DNA of 64,000 nt, taken from the NCBI RefSeq assembly GCF_000717645.1, contig NZ_JNZZ01000006.1, positions 186,001-250,000 of the forward strand. Direction: 5' to 3'. Made by a program: the position numbers and the translations under genes. The notes under the pieces are model-generated. The model was not told where the DNA came from and did not search any database. It saw only the letters and a list, made by a program, of their open reading frames with translations. Positions 51,596 through 59,948 of this stretch are shown here, piece by piece. Positions within the stretch are counted from its first letter, which is position 1, and every line of letters starts with the position of its first letter. The stretch comes from Streptomyces californicus (lineage in GTDB: Bacteria; Actinomycetota; Actinomycetes; Streptomycetales; Streptomycetaceae).

Positions 51596-52696
51596 GTGCG
51601 CATCACGCAGGACTTCGCCCCCCGGGCGACCGGGGGCCCCGCGGGCCCGGACGCCGGACGGACGGCCCGCCGTCGTCCGGCCCGGGGCAGGGCGGTCGCC
51701 GCCCTCACCGCCGCGGTGGCCTTCGCGCTGGTGCTGAGCGGGTGCGGCCAAGGGGCGGAGCCCGCGCCGAAGCCGGCGTCCGCCAAGGGCTCCGCCGAGG
51801 CGGACCGGGTCGAACCGCTGGCCGCCGCGCCCGCGCCGAAGCTGCCCGTGACGGTCGACTCGGCGGACGGCACGAAGGTCACGATCGACTCCACCGACCG
51901 GATCGTGCCGCTGACGGGGTCCCTCAGCGAGATCGTCTTCACCCTCGGCTTCGACCGGCAGGTCGTCGCCCGGGACATCACCGCCACCTTCGAACAGGCG
52001 GAGAAGCTCCCGGTGGTGACCCGGGCCCATGACGTGTCGGCGGAGAGCGTGCTCTCGCTGAAGCCGACGATCGTCCTCGCCGACACCACCACCGGCCCGA
52101 GCGAGGCGATCGACCAGATCCGCGACGCGGGCATCCCGCTGCTCGTCGTCGAGCCCGCCAAGGAGCTGGCCGACGTCGGCCGCCGGATCGACACCGTCGC
52201 CGAGGCGCTCGGCGTGCCGTCGGCGGGCGCCGAGCTGAAGAAGCGGACCGAGGACCGGATCGCCGCCGTCCAGAAGTCCATCCCGGCCGCTCCGGACGGC
52301 AGGAAGCCCCGGGTCGCCTTCCTCTATCTGCGCGGTTCGGCCGCCGTCTACCTGCTGGGCGGCGCGGAGTCGGGGGCCGGTTCGCTGCTGGAGGCGGCGG
52401 GCGCGGTGGACGCGGGCAAGGAGTCCGGGCTGAAGAAGGACTTCACCGCCATCACCAGCGAGGCCCTCGCCAAGGCCGCGCCGGACGCGATCCTCCTGAT
52501 GACCAAGGGGTTCGAGTCGGTCGGCGGCATGGAGGGCCTGGTGAAGATCCCCGGCATCGCGGAGACCCCGGCCGGAATGGACCGCCGGGTCGTCACCGTG
52601 GACGACGGGATGCTCCTCAACTACGGGCCGCGCACCGACCGGGTGCTGACGGAGATCGTCGAGCAGCTGTACGCGAAGGGCGGCGAGGGCCGGTGA
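51596..52696 (+). CDS. hmuT: Heme ABC transporter substrate-binding lipoprotein (HmuT-like)
   Basis: A 366-residue class III solute-binding protein. An Arg-rich N-terminus leads to a lipobox (VLSGC, Cys about 44), an Ala/Pro linker and the two-lobe Fe3+/heme-binding fold (RIVPLTGSLSEIVFTLGF near 102). It passes heme to the HmuUV importer. GTG at 51596 follows AGGACGG; the signal is unusually long and Arg-rich because of this start. The stop overlaps the next gene by four bases (GTGA). Confidence 0.88.
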   Translation: MRITQDFAPRATGGPAGPDAGRTARRRPARGRAVAALTAAVAFALVLSGCGQGAEPAPKPASAKGSAEADRVEPLAAAPAPKLPVTVDSADGTKVTIDSTDRIVPLTGSLSEIVFTLGFDRQVVARDITATFEQAEKLPVVTRAHDVSAESVLSLKPTIVLADTTTGPSEAIDQIRDAGIPLLVVEPAKELADVGRRIDTVAEALGVPSAGAELKKRTEDRIAAVQKSIPAAPDGRKPRVAFLYLRGSAAVYLLGGAESGAGSLLEAAGAVDAGKESGLKKDFTAITSEALAKAAPDAILLMTKGFESVGGMEGLVKIPGIAETPAGMDRRVVTVDDGMLLNYGPRTDRVLTEIVEQLYAKGGEGR

Positions 52697-53856
52697 CGAC
52701 CTCGTACGAGGAACGCGCCGGGGACGTGGAGAAGACCCCGCCCCCGGCGACCGCCCCTACTCCCTCGACCGCCCCCGCCTCCTCGACCGCCTCCGCTCCG
52801 GAGACACCGGCCGCGCCGGCCGCGTCCCGTCGCAGCCGGACGTTCCTGCTCACGCTCGGGCTCACGGTCGCCCTGGTCGTCGGCTGCCTGCTGTCGGCGG
52901 CGATCGGCGCGTACAACATCCCGCTCGGCGACGTCCTCTCCTCCGTCCAGCACCGGATCGGCCTCGGCGGCCAGGCGCTCGACCGGGTCGGCGAGAGCGT
53001 CCTGTGGAACGTACGGCTCCCCCGGGTCGTCCTCGCGCTGCTCGTCGGCGCGTCCCTCGGCTGCGCGGGCGCGCTGATGCAGGGCGTGTTCGGCAACCCG
53101 CTCGCGGAGCCCGGCGTCATCGGGATCTCGGCGGGTGCGGCGGTCGGCGCGGTCGCCTCGATCGCGCTCGGCCTGAGCTTCTTCGGCAACTGGACCATCA
53201 CCGTATGCGCGTTCGTCGCCGGGCTGGCGACCGTGCTCCTCGTCTACGCGCTGTCGCGCTCCGGCGGCCGGACCGAGGTGGTGACGCTGATCCTCACCGG
53301 CATCGCGGTCAACGCCTTCGCGGGCGCGCTGATCGGTCTGTTCATCTTCTTCGCCGACAACGCGCAGATCACCCAGATCACCTTCTGGCAGCTCGGTTCG
53401 CTCTCCCAGGCCACCTGGCCCAAGGTGCTCGCGGTACTGCCGTGCGCGGTGGCCGGGCTCCTCATCGCCCCGTTCTACGCCCGCAAGCTGGACCTGCTGG
53501 CCCTCGGCGAGCGCCCCGCCCGGCACCTGGGCGTGGACGTGGAGCGGCTGCGGATCGTGCTGGTGCTGGTGGTGGCCCTGCTGACGGCGGCGGCGGTCGC
53601 CGTCGCCGGGATCATCTCCTTCGTCGGGCTGCTCGTCCCGCACCTGCTGCGGATGGCGAACGGGCCCGGCCACCGCTTCCTCGTGCCGGCCAGCGCGCTC
53701 GGCGGCGGCGTGATCCTGGTCGCGGGCGACCTCGCGGCCCGTACGGTGGCGGCCCCCGCCGAACTGCCGCTCGGGGTGCTGACCGCGCTGTTCGGCAGCC
53801 CGTTCTTCTTCTGGCTGCTGCGCAGGACCCGTCGTAGGCAAGGTGGTTGGGCATGA
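52693..53856 (+). CDS. hmuU: Heme ABC transporter permease (FecCD/HmuU-like)
   Basis: A 387-residue FecCD-family permease with about ten membrane segments after a ~55-residue Thr/Pro/Ala-rich cytoplasmic tail. Family blocks are RLPRVVLALLVGASLGCAGA, GNPLAEPGVIGISAGAAVGA and ISFVGLLVPHLLRM. The GTG start overlaps the hmuT stop and the stop overlaps hmuV, indicating one tightly coupled operon for heme or ferric-siderophore import. Confidence 0.93.
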   Translation: MTTSYEERAGDVEKTPPPATAPTPSTAPASSTASAPETPAAPAASRRSRTFLLTLGLTVALVVGCLLSAAIGAYNIPLGDVLSSVQHRIGLGGQALDRVGESVLWNVRLPRVVLALLVGASLGCAGALMQGVFGNPLAEPGVIGISAGAAVGAVASIALGLSFFGNWTITVCAFVAGLATVLLVYALSRSGGRTEVVTLILTGIAVNAFAGALIGLFIFFADNAQITQITFWQLGSLSQATWPKVLAVLPCAVAGLLIAPFYARKLDLLALGERPARHLGVDVERLRIVLVLVVALLTAAAVAVAGIISFVGLLVPHLLRMANGPGHRFLVPASALGGGVILVAGDLAARTVAAPAELPLGVLTALFGSPFFFWLLRRTRRRQGGWA

Positions 53857-54692
53857 GGACGCTGAGAGACCTGTTCGCGGTGCGCAGCCGGGAGCTGCCC
53901 TCGCCCGTCGCCGTCGGCGCCCCCGCCGTGGAGGCGGTCGGGCTGTCGGTCCGGCTCGGCGGGCGGCAGGTGCTGGACTCCCTCGATCTGACCGCGCACG
54001 CGGGCGAGGTCGTCGCCCTGGTCGGTCCGAACGGCGCGGGCAAGTCGACCCTGCTCGCCGCGCTGGCCGCCGATCTCCCCGCCGGGAGCGGCGAGGTGCG
54101 CGTCGACGGCCGCTCGACCGCCGACTGGTCCGCGCCCGAACTGGCCCTGCGCCGCTCGGTGCTGCCGCAGTCCGCCGCGCTGTCCTTCCCGTTCCCGGTG
54201 GAGGACGTCGTACGGATGGGGCGCGCGCCCTGGGCCGGTACGGAGCGGGAGGACGAGGACGACGCGGCGGTGGCGGCGGCGATGGCGGCCACCGAGGTGA
54301 CCCGGTTCGCCGGGCGGCCCTTCTCCGCGCTGTCCGGCGGCGAGAAGGCGCGGGTGGCGCTGGCCCGGGTGCTGGCCCAGCGGGCTCCGCTGATGCTGCT
54401 GGACGAGCCGACCGCCGCGCTGGACCTGCGCCATCAGGAGCTGGTGCTGCGGATCTGCCGGGAGCGGGCCGCCGCGGGCGACGCGGTGGTGGTCGTCCTG
54501 CACGATCTGGGGCTCGCCGCCGCGTACGCGGACCGGGCGGCGGTGCTGCACGAGGGCCGGATCGCGGAACTGGGCCCGCCGGAGCAGGTCTTCGGCGGCG
54601 ACCTGCTCGGCGAGGTCTACCGGCAGCCGGTGGAGGTCTTCCCCCATCCCCGTACGGGCAAGCCGCTGATCGTGCCGGTCCGTCAGGGCTGA
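53853..54692 (+). CDS. hmuV: Heme ABC transporter ATP-binding protein (HmuV)
   Basis: A 279-residue ATPase: Walker A VGPNGAGKST near residue 58, signature LSGGEKARVALAR near 160 and Walker B MLLDEPTAALD near 181, followed by the D- and H-loops. The heme-importer-type PEQVFGGDLLGEVY segment lies near the end. ATG at 53853 overlaps the permease stop (ATGA); a TTG two codons earlier is less likely. It is the last gene of the heme import operon. Confidence 0.93.
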   Translation: MRTLRDLFAVRSRELPSPVAVGAPAVEAVGLSVRLGGRQVLDSLDLTAHAGEVVALVGPNGAGKSTLLAALAADLPAGSGEVRVDGRSTADWSAPELALRRSVLPQSAALSFPFPVEDVVRMGRAPWAGTEREDEDDAAVAAAMAATEVTRFAGRPFSALSGGEKARVALARVLAQRAPLMLLDEPTAALDLRHQELVLRICRERAAAGDAVVVVLHDLGLAAAYADRAAVLHEGRIAELGPPEQVFGGDLLGEVYRQPVEVFPHPRTGKPLIVPVRQG

Positions 54693-54850
54693 GCCGCCGC
54701 CCCGCCCCGTCGGGCCCGCGCGGCCCGGCGGGTCGGGCCGGGTCACGGTGCGGGCGCGGTAACCGGTCCCCGCCCGCGCGCCGTTCGCGGCCCCGGTAGG
54801 GTTTCGACGGTCAGTGCGGGCGACGGGATCAGAAGGCGCGGAAGCAACGG

Positions 54851-55873
54851 ATGACGAGACACCCTCGGCTGGGCCGGCTGGCGGCGGGGATCGCGACGGC
54901 GACGGTGCTGTGTGTGACGGCGAGCGGCTGCGTCACGGTGCACGGGGAGCTGGCGGTGGTGCCCGGGGCGAAGAAGTCCGAGGCGGCGCGGGCCCTCAAG
55001 GAGTTCACCGACGCCTACAACGCGGCGGACAAGGCGTACGATCCGGCGCTGGACGCGGATCGGGTGACGGGCCCGCTCGGCGCGATCAACCAGGCCGGGC
55101 TCAAGGCGCGACGGTCGTACAACCCCGACGGCAACAAGCGGCACCAGCCGCTGGTCCTGGACGACGCCGCCTACGTCATCCCCAAGAAGGCGGGCTGGCC
55201 GCGCTGGTTCCTCGCGAACACCGACTCCAACCGGGACGAGGACGGCGGCAAGCTGGACACCCGCTGGCTGGTGGTCTTCGTGCGGTCGGGCCCCGACGCA
55301 CCGTGGAAGGCCGCCTACCTCGCGGTCGTCCCGCCGTCGCAGGTACCGGAGTTCACCGTGGACGGGGACGGGTTCGCCACCCCCGTGAAACCGCGGGACG
55401 AGTCGCTGGCCGTGGCCCCGGCGGAGCTGAGCACGTCGTACGCCGGTTTCCTCCAGGACGGCTCGCCGGACGTGTTCGCCCCCTCGTCATCGACCACGGG
55501 GTGGCGTGAGACGCGTCGTACCACCGAGCGGGCGGGGTTCTCCTTCCAGTACGTCGACCAGCCGCTGACGGACGGGGCGTTCGCCCCGCTCGGCCTGCGC
55601 ACCGAGGGCGGCGGGGCGCTGGTCTTCTTCAGCAGCAAGCACTTCGAGCGGCAGACCGCGGCGGAGGGGCTGCGGCCCGAGGTGAGCGCGGACACGAAGG
55701 CGCTGCTGTCGGGCGAGGTGAAGAGCAGCCTCACCAAGGAACGCGTCTCCGGCCAGGTGGCGCAGGTGCCGCCGCGCGCCGAGGGGGCCGGTTCCGGCTC
55801 GGACACGGGCGCGGGCGGCAAGGTGCGGATACTGAACCGGCTGCCGGGGCTGGTCGCGGCGAAGGGCGCGTAG
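54851..55873 (+). CDS. Putative lipoprotein
   Basis: A 340-residue exported protein with signal MTRHPRLGRLAAGIATATVL and a lipobox TASGC (Cys about 27). The mature part is soluble, with many Trp, Tyr and Arg residues and no membrane segment, and has the feel of a conserved Streptomyces lipoprotein. Function is not recognised. A GGAAG site precedes ATG. It starts 158 bases after hmuV and is probably a separate unit. Confidence 0.75.
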   Translation: MTRHPRLGRLAAGIATATVLCVTASGCVTVHGELAVVPGAKKSEAARALKEFTDAYNAADKAYDPALDADRVTGPLGAINQAGLKARRSYNPDGNKRHQPLVLDDAAYVIPKKAGWPRWFLANTDSNRDEDGGKLDTRWLVVFVRSGPDAPWKAAYLAVVPPSQVPEFTVDGDGFATPVKPRDESLAVAPAELSTSYAGFLQDGSPDVFAPSSSTTGWRETRRTTERAGFSFQYVDQPLTDGAFAPLGLRTEGGGALVFFSSKHFERQTAAEGLRPEVSADTKALLSGEVKSSLTKERVSGQVAQVPPRAEGAGSGSDTGAGGKVRILNRLPGLVAAKGA

Positions 55874-55898
55874 GCGCGGCGGGCGCTCACCCGGTCAC

Positions 55899-55918
55899 GG
55901 GGGGGCGGCCGCCCCCCC
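55899..55918. terminator. Perfect 20-bp palindrome, likely terminator
   Basis: GGGGGGGCGGCCGCCCCCCC, 26 bases after the lipoprotein stop. It can fold with no loop or cruciform-like. The following 55920-56090 is dense in CGTACG-type hexamers. Confidence 0.6.
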
Positions 55919-56090
55919 CGTGTACGTACGGCGGCGCTCCGATGACCGTTCCCGTGCGGGCCCGCTTCCGTACACGCGCGTTCCCGAAACGCGACCGTAC
56001 GCGCTCATTCCCGTACGCGTTCGTTCCGGTGCGGGGCGGCCCGTGCGCGCACTCCTGTCGTACGGCGTACGGCGGCCGTCCACGTACGAC

Positions 56091-56124
56091 GCACGTGTCA
56101 ACGGCCCGCACGTGTCAACGGCCT
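56091..56124. repeat. 17-bp tandem repeat at the end of the primase-like gene
   Basis: GCACGTGTCAACGGCCC at 56091-56107 is followed directly by GCACGTGTCAACGGCCT at 56108-56124. The second copy runs into the stop codon of the primase-like gene. Confidence 0.75.
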
Positions 56125-56869
56125 ACCGGCTCAGCGGCCAGGCCACCGCGTCGTGGTCCAGTTCGCTCTGCTCGGCGCTGCCCGCGTACCGCGCGCAGGC
56201 GTCGGTGAGCGTCTCCAGCAGGGTCAGCGGGTCGGGCAGCTCGTGCTCGGGACCGCGCTCCCAGCGCACGTCCAGCTCACCGGGGAGCCGGGCGGGCGGC
56301 AGGAGGACGTAGCTGCCCCGGCAGTGCCAGCGCAGGCCCGGATGGGCGTCCATCGTCTCCGGATGGCAGTCCAGCTCGCACGGCCACCACTCGTCCTCGT
56401 CCTCGGGGGTGCCGCGGGTGGCGGTGAAGAAGAGCATCCGGTCCTCGCCGGACTGCGCGACCGGGCCGACGTGGACGCCGGCGTCGAGAAGGCGCTCCAG
56501 GGCCTCCCGGCCCGCGGTGAGCGGCACGTCCAGCACGTCGTGGATCATGCCGGTCGCGGTGATGAAGTTGGCTTGCGGCTGGCCCGCCGCCCAGCGCTCG
56601 ATCTGGGCGCGGTCGGTCGTCGACTGCGTCTGCCAGGCGAAGGAGACGGGGTGCCGGGCGGGGGTGGGGCAGCCGATGCGCTCGCACGAACATCGGTATC
56701 CGACGGGGTGGGCGGCGGGGGCGATGGGCATGCCCGCGTCGGCGACCGCCAGGAGCAGTGCCAGTCTGGCCGTCTCGTCGGGCTCGGTCCCCGACGGTTT
56801 GGGGCGTCGCCGCAGCCACTGGGAGATCCTGCTCTCTGTGCCGCGGAAACGGCCGGAATCGGCGCCCAT
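56123..56869 (-). CDS. Primase/polymerase-like protein (PrimPol N-terminal fold), probably degenerate
   Basis: A 248-residue stand-alone protein resembling the bifunctional DNA primase/polymerase N-terminal domain: HPVGYRCSCERIGCPTPARHP (about residue 54) with its Cys cluster, the RAQIERWAAGQPQANFITATG block and a C-terminal WHCRGSYVLLPP segment. The catalytic DxD seen in active relatives appears as LDVP after GMIHDV, so the second Asp is missing. It therefore may bind nucleotides or DNA without polymerising. GAGGGG precedes ATG at 56869. No replication genes are nearby. Confidence 0.75.
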   Translation of the reverse strand: MGADSGRFRGTESRISQWLRRRPKPSGTEPDETARLALLLAVADAGMPIAPAAHPVGYRCSCERIGCPTPARHPVSFAWQTQSTTDRAQIERWAAGQPQANFITATGMIHDVLDVPLTAGREALERLLDAGVHVGPVAQSGEDRMLFFTATRGTPEDEDEWWPCELDCHPETMDAHPGLRWHCRGSYVLLPPARLPGELDVRWERGPEHELPDPLTLLETLTDACARYAGSAEQSELDHDAVAWPLSR

Positions 56870-57035
56870 CTATCCCCTCACCTCAGCAGTTCACCTCAGC
56901 GTTGCCCATCCATGGTCGCACCATCCTGCGGTTCGGGTGGCCAGAGTTCACCAGCGGGGCCGTGTACCACTGCACCGAGTGAGCACCATCACGTCCGATG
57001 TCGCCACATACCGGATAAGACGACCCCGTAGGTGA

Positions 57036-57689
57036 TCATGCGCGGGGGGTGAGCCCACCGATCGCGCAGTCGACGACCTCGTCGGCGTAGGCGTGGGTGA
57101 GCGGCAGGGTGCGGAGCAGCCAGCGGTGCATCAGCGGGCCGATCAGCAGCTCCAGGGCGATCCGGGGGTCCACCTCGGCGCGTACGTGCCCGGCCTCCTG
57201 GGCGGCCCGCAGCCGGGTGACGTACAGCGCGAGCTGCGGGTCGAGGAGCTGCTGGACGAACTCGGCGCCGAGCTTCGCGTCCACGATGCCCTCGGCGGTG
57301 AGCGCGCGGGTGACGGCCTCCAGGACGGGGTTGTTCAGCTCGTCGACGGTGGCCCGCAGGACGGTCTTGAGGTCGGCGGCCAGGTCCCCGGTGTCGGGGA
57401 AGCCGGGCGCGCTCCCGCCGGAGGAGGCGGCGCCGTCCGGCTGCGGGGCGCCGCCGGCGTCCTCGGCGGTGCGGCCCGCCAGGTCCAGGAAGGCGTCCAT
57501 CAGCACGGCGGCCTTCGAGGGCCACCAGCGGTAGATGGTCTGCTTGCCCACCCCGGCGCGGGCGGCGATACCCTCGATCGTCGTGCGCCGGTATCCCTGC
57601 TCCGTGACGAGGGCGAGGGCGGCGTCGTGGATGGCGCGGCGGGAGCGGTCGCTGCGGCGGCCGGCGTCGGGTGCTTTGGTGGTTGCCAT
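57036..57689 (-). CDS. TetR-family regulator
   Basis: A 217-residue TetR protein with helix-turn-helix TTIEGIAARAGVGKQTIYRWW (about residues 37-57) and a TetR_C_16-like ligand domain. An inverted repeat AGACG-TAT-CGTCT lies at 57717-57729, 28 bases before its ATG and 186 before the divergent dimethylargininase gene. It may control both, but the ligand is unknown. Confidence 0.87.
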   Translation of the reverse strand: MATTKAPDAGRRSDRSRRAIHDAALALVTEQGYRRTTIEGIAARAGVGKQTIYRWWPSKAAVLMDAFLDLAGRTAEDAGGAPQPDGAASSGGSAPGFPDTGDLAADLKTVLRATVDELNNPVLEAVTRALTAEGIVDAKLGAEFVQQLLDPQLALYVTRLRAAQEAGHVRAEVDPRIALELLIGPLMHRWLLRTLPLTHAYADEVVDCAIGGLTPRA

Positions 57690-57716
57690 GCGCCCAGAGT
57701 AGCGCCGGGCGAGCCG

Positions 57717-57729
57717 AGACGTATCGTCT
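57717..57729. promoter_or_regulatory. Inverted repeat AGACG-TAT-CGTCT
   Basis: A 13-base perfect inverted repeat between the TetR gene and the divergent dimethylargininase gene; an additional ACGTAT copy follows at once. It is a candidate autoregulatory operator. Confidence 0.4.
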
Positions 57730-57914
57730 TACGTATCCGTGGTGTCCGGTCCGTCCGCGCCTCTCGCGGCCGTCGCAGCACATGTGGCACCGCCGGTAAA
57801 CCACCTGATCGGTTCACTGCGGATCCGGCGCGCAGGGCTCACCATGGGCTCACGCACAGACCGTGCGCATCCCACCGTTCCGCGGCCACCGCCGCCGATC
57901 GCGAGGAGCCCGAG

Positions 57915-58730
57915 TTGAACCGTGACGCCACCCCTCGTCGCTACCTGATGTGCGCCCCGGCGCACTTCCGGGTCACCTACTCCATCAACCCGTGGATGGA
58001 CCCGTCCAAACCCGTGGACCTGCCGCTGGCCCGGACCCAGTGGGAGGACCTGCGCGACCGCTACCGCGCGCTCGGCCACACCGTCGAACTGCTCGACCCC
58101 CGCCCCGACCTGCCCGACATGGTCTTCGCCGCCAACGGGGCCACGGTGATCGGCGGCCGGGTGCTCGGCGCGCTGTTCGCGTACCGGGAGCGGTACGCGG
58201 AGGCCGGGGCGCACCGGGACTGGTTCCGGGACAACGGCTTCACCGAGATCCATGAACCGGAGCACGTCAACGAGGGCGAGGGCGACTTCGCCGTCACCTC
58301 CTCGTACCTGCTGGCCGGGCGCGGCTTCCGGTCGAGTCCGCTCTCGCACGCGGAGGCCCAGGAGTTCTTCGGCGTGCCGGTCGTCGGCCTCGATCTGGTG
58401 GACCCGCGCTACTACCACCTGGACACCGCGCTGTGCGTGCTGGACGCGGCGGCCGACGAGATCATGTACTACCCGGACGCGTTCTCCGCCGGCAGCCGGG
58501 CGGTGCTGCGCCGGCTGTTCCCGGACGCGCTGCTCGCCCGGGAGGCGGACGCGGCGGCGTTCGGCCTGAACTCGGTCAGCGACGGCCGGCACGTGCTGCT
58601 GCCGCAGGGGGCGACGGGGCTGCTCGGCCCGCTGCGGGACCGGGGCTTCGAGCCGGTCCCGATGGATCTGGGCGAGCTGCTCAAGGGCGGCGGCAGCGTG
58701 AAGTGCTGTACGCAGGAGCTGCGCGGCTAA
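57915..58730 (+). CDS. ddaH: Dimethylargininase (DDAH-like, guanidino-modifying)
   Basis: A 271-residue member of the amidinotransferase/DDAH superfamily. It would hydrolyse N-omega,N-omega-dimethyl-L-arginine to citrulline and dimethylamine. Catalytic pieces are DMVFAANGA (about residue 72), YYHLDTALCVL with the catalytic His (about 169) and GGSVKCCTQEL, where the first Cys (264) fits the nucleophile. TTG at 57915 follows GAGGAG at seven bases and no ATG/GTG competes. Its stop overlaps the convergent Rsm22-like gene by four bases. Arginine deiminase activity is the main alternative. Confidence 0.88.
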   Translation: MNRDATPRRYLMCAPAHFRVTYSINPWMDPSKPVDLPLARTQWEDLRDRYRALGHTVELLDPRPDLPDMVFAANGATVIGGRVLGALFAYRERYAEAGAHRDWFRDNGFTEIHEPEHVNEGEGDFAVTSSYLLAGRGFRSSPLSHAEAQEFFGVPVVGLDLVDPRYYHLDTALCVLDAAADEIMYYPDAFSAGSRAVLRRLFPDALLAREADAAAFGLNSVSDGRHVLLPQGATGLLGPLRDRGFEPVPMDLGELLKGGGSVKCCTQELRG

Positions 58731-59719
58731 GGGATGTCCGGCGGCCAGGGGTCGCCCCAGGCGACGTTCCTGGCCGCCCGGTACTGCTCGCCGTGGCGCT
58801 TGGTGACCGTGGTGCGGGCCAGTCCCTCCTCCCGGGTGCACAGCTCCAGGAGCACCTGGCCCTTGCGGATCTGCGGCCTGCGGGTGATCCGGGCGGGCGC
58901 GGGGGCGGCGGGGAAGCGGGTGGCGACGACGTAGCTGAACTTCTCGTCCTCGTGGCTGAGCGAGCCGCCCTTGACCTGCCGGTGCAGCGAGGAGCGGCTG
59001 ACCCGGGCCGAGAAGTGGCACCAGTCGGCCCCGGGCTCGATGGGGCAGGCGGCGCTGTGCGGGCAGGGGGCCGCGATCCGCAGTCCGGCGGCGATCAGCC
59101 GGTCGCGGGCCTCGATGATCCGGGCGTACCCGTCCGGGGTGCCGGGTTCCACGATCACCACGGCCTGCCCGGCGGCCGCGACCGCGTCGACCAGTTCGGT
59201 CCTGGCGGCGGCGGTCAGCTCCTTGAGGACGTAGCTGACGGTGACCAGGTCGGCCTGGGCCAGTTCCAGGGCCGCGCCGATCCGGGCCCGCTCCCAGCGC
59301 GCGTCGCGCAGTCCGGGGGACCCGGACGCCCGGGCCAGTTCCCGGCCGAGGGCGAGGGCCGGTTCGGCCCAGTCCAGGACGGTGGTGGCCGGGCCCTCCC
59401 AGGCCCCGGCGACCGCCCAGCTCGCCGCGCCCGTGCCGCCCCCGACGTCGGTGTGGGTGGCGGGCGTCCAGTCGGGCGCTGCCTCGACGAGGGCGTCGAG
59501 GGCGGACCGTACGGCTTCGAAGGTGGCGGGCATCCGGTAGGCGGCGTACGCGACGACGTCGGAGCGGTCCCGCAGGATCGGGGCGTCGGTCGGGGTCTCC
59601 CCCCGGTAGCTGGCGATCAGCCGGTCGACGGCCTGCGTGGCCTGCTTGGGCGGCAGACCGTCGAGCAGTCCGGCCAGCGCCGCGCGCAGGGACTGGGCGG
59701 TGGGGAGGGTGGCGTTCAC
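58727..59719 (-). CDS. Rsm22-family small ribosomal subunit methyltransferase-like protein
   Basis: A 330-residue Rsm22/METTL17-like protein: a helical N-terminus, a SAM-fold motif THTDVGGGTGAASWAV near residue 88, and a Cys/His cluster (CPHSAACPI, then DWCHFSARV) near 215, matching the metal or iron-sulfur site of the family. It is thought to act on ribosomal small-subunit RNA or its assembly. GTG at 59719 gives VNATLPTAQSLRAAL. The stop codons of this gene and the dimethylargininase gene overlap. Confidence 0.88.
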   Translation of the reverse strand: MNATLPTAQSLRAALAGLLDGLPPKQATQAVDRLIASYRGETPTDAPILRDRSDVVAYAAYRMPATFEAVRSALDALVEAAPDWTPATHTDVGGGTGAASWAVAGAWEGPATTVLDWAEPALALGRELARASGSPGLRDARWERARIGAALELAQADLVTVSYVLKELTAAARTELVDAVAAAGQAVVIVEPGTPDGYARIIEARDRLIAAGLRIAAPCPHSAACPIEPGADWCHFSARVSRSSLHRQVKGGSLSHEDEKFSYVVATRFPAAPAPARITRRPQIRKGQVLLELCTREEGLARTTVTKRHGEQYRAARNVAWGDPWPPDIP

Positions 59720-59948
59720 CGGCGAATTGTAGGCGGCGCCGGCCCGCGGCCCGCATTCCGTCACCCCGGGGCCGGACCGGCGCGAGGGCGAGGTGGCGGG
59801 GGCGTGTCCCCGGCCGCCGAGCCGCCGCCACGGTCCCACCTGACCGGCACGGAACGGGAATCCGGCGAACTCCACGCCGCCACCGGGCTGTTGCTACGCT
59901 GGCCCGCGCGTGGAGAGCACCGGGTCACGATGGTCCAGCAGGGGAGCC

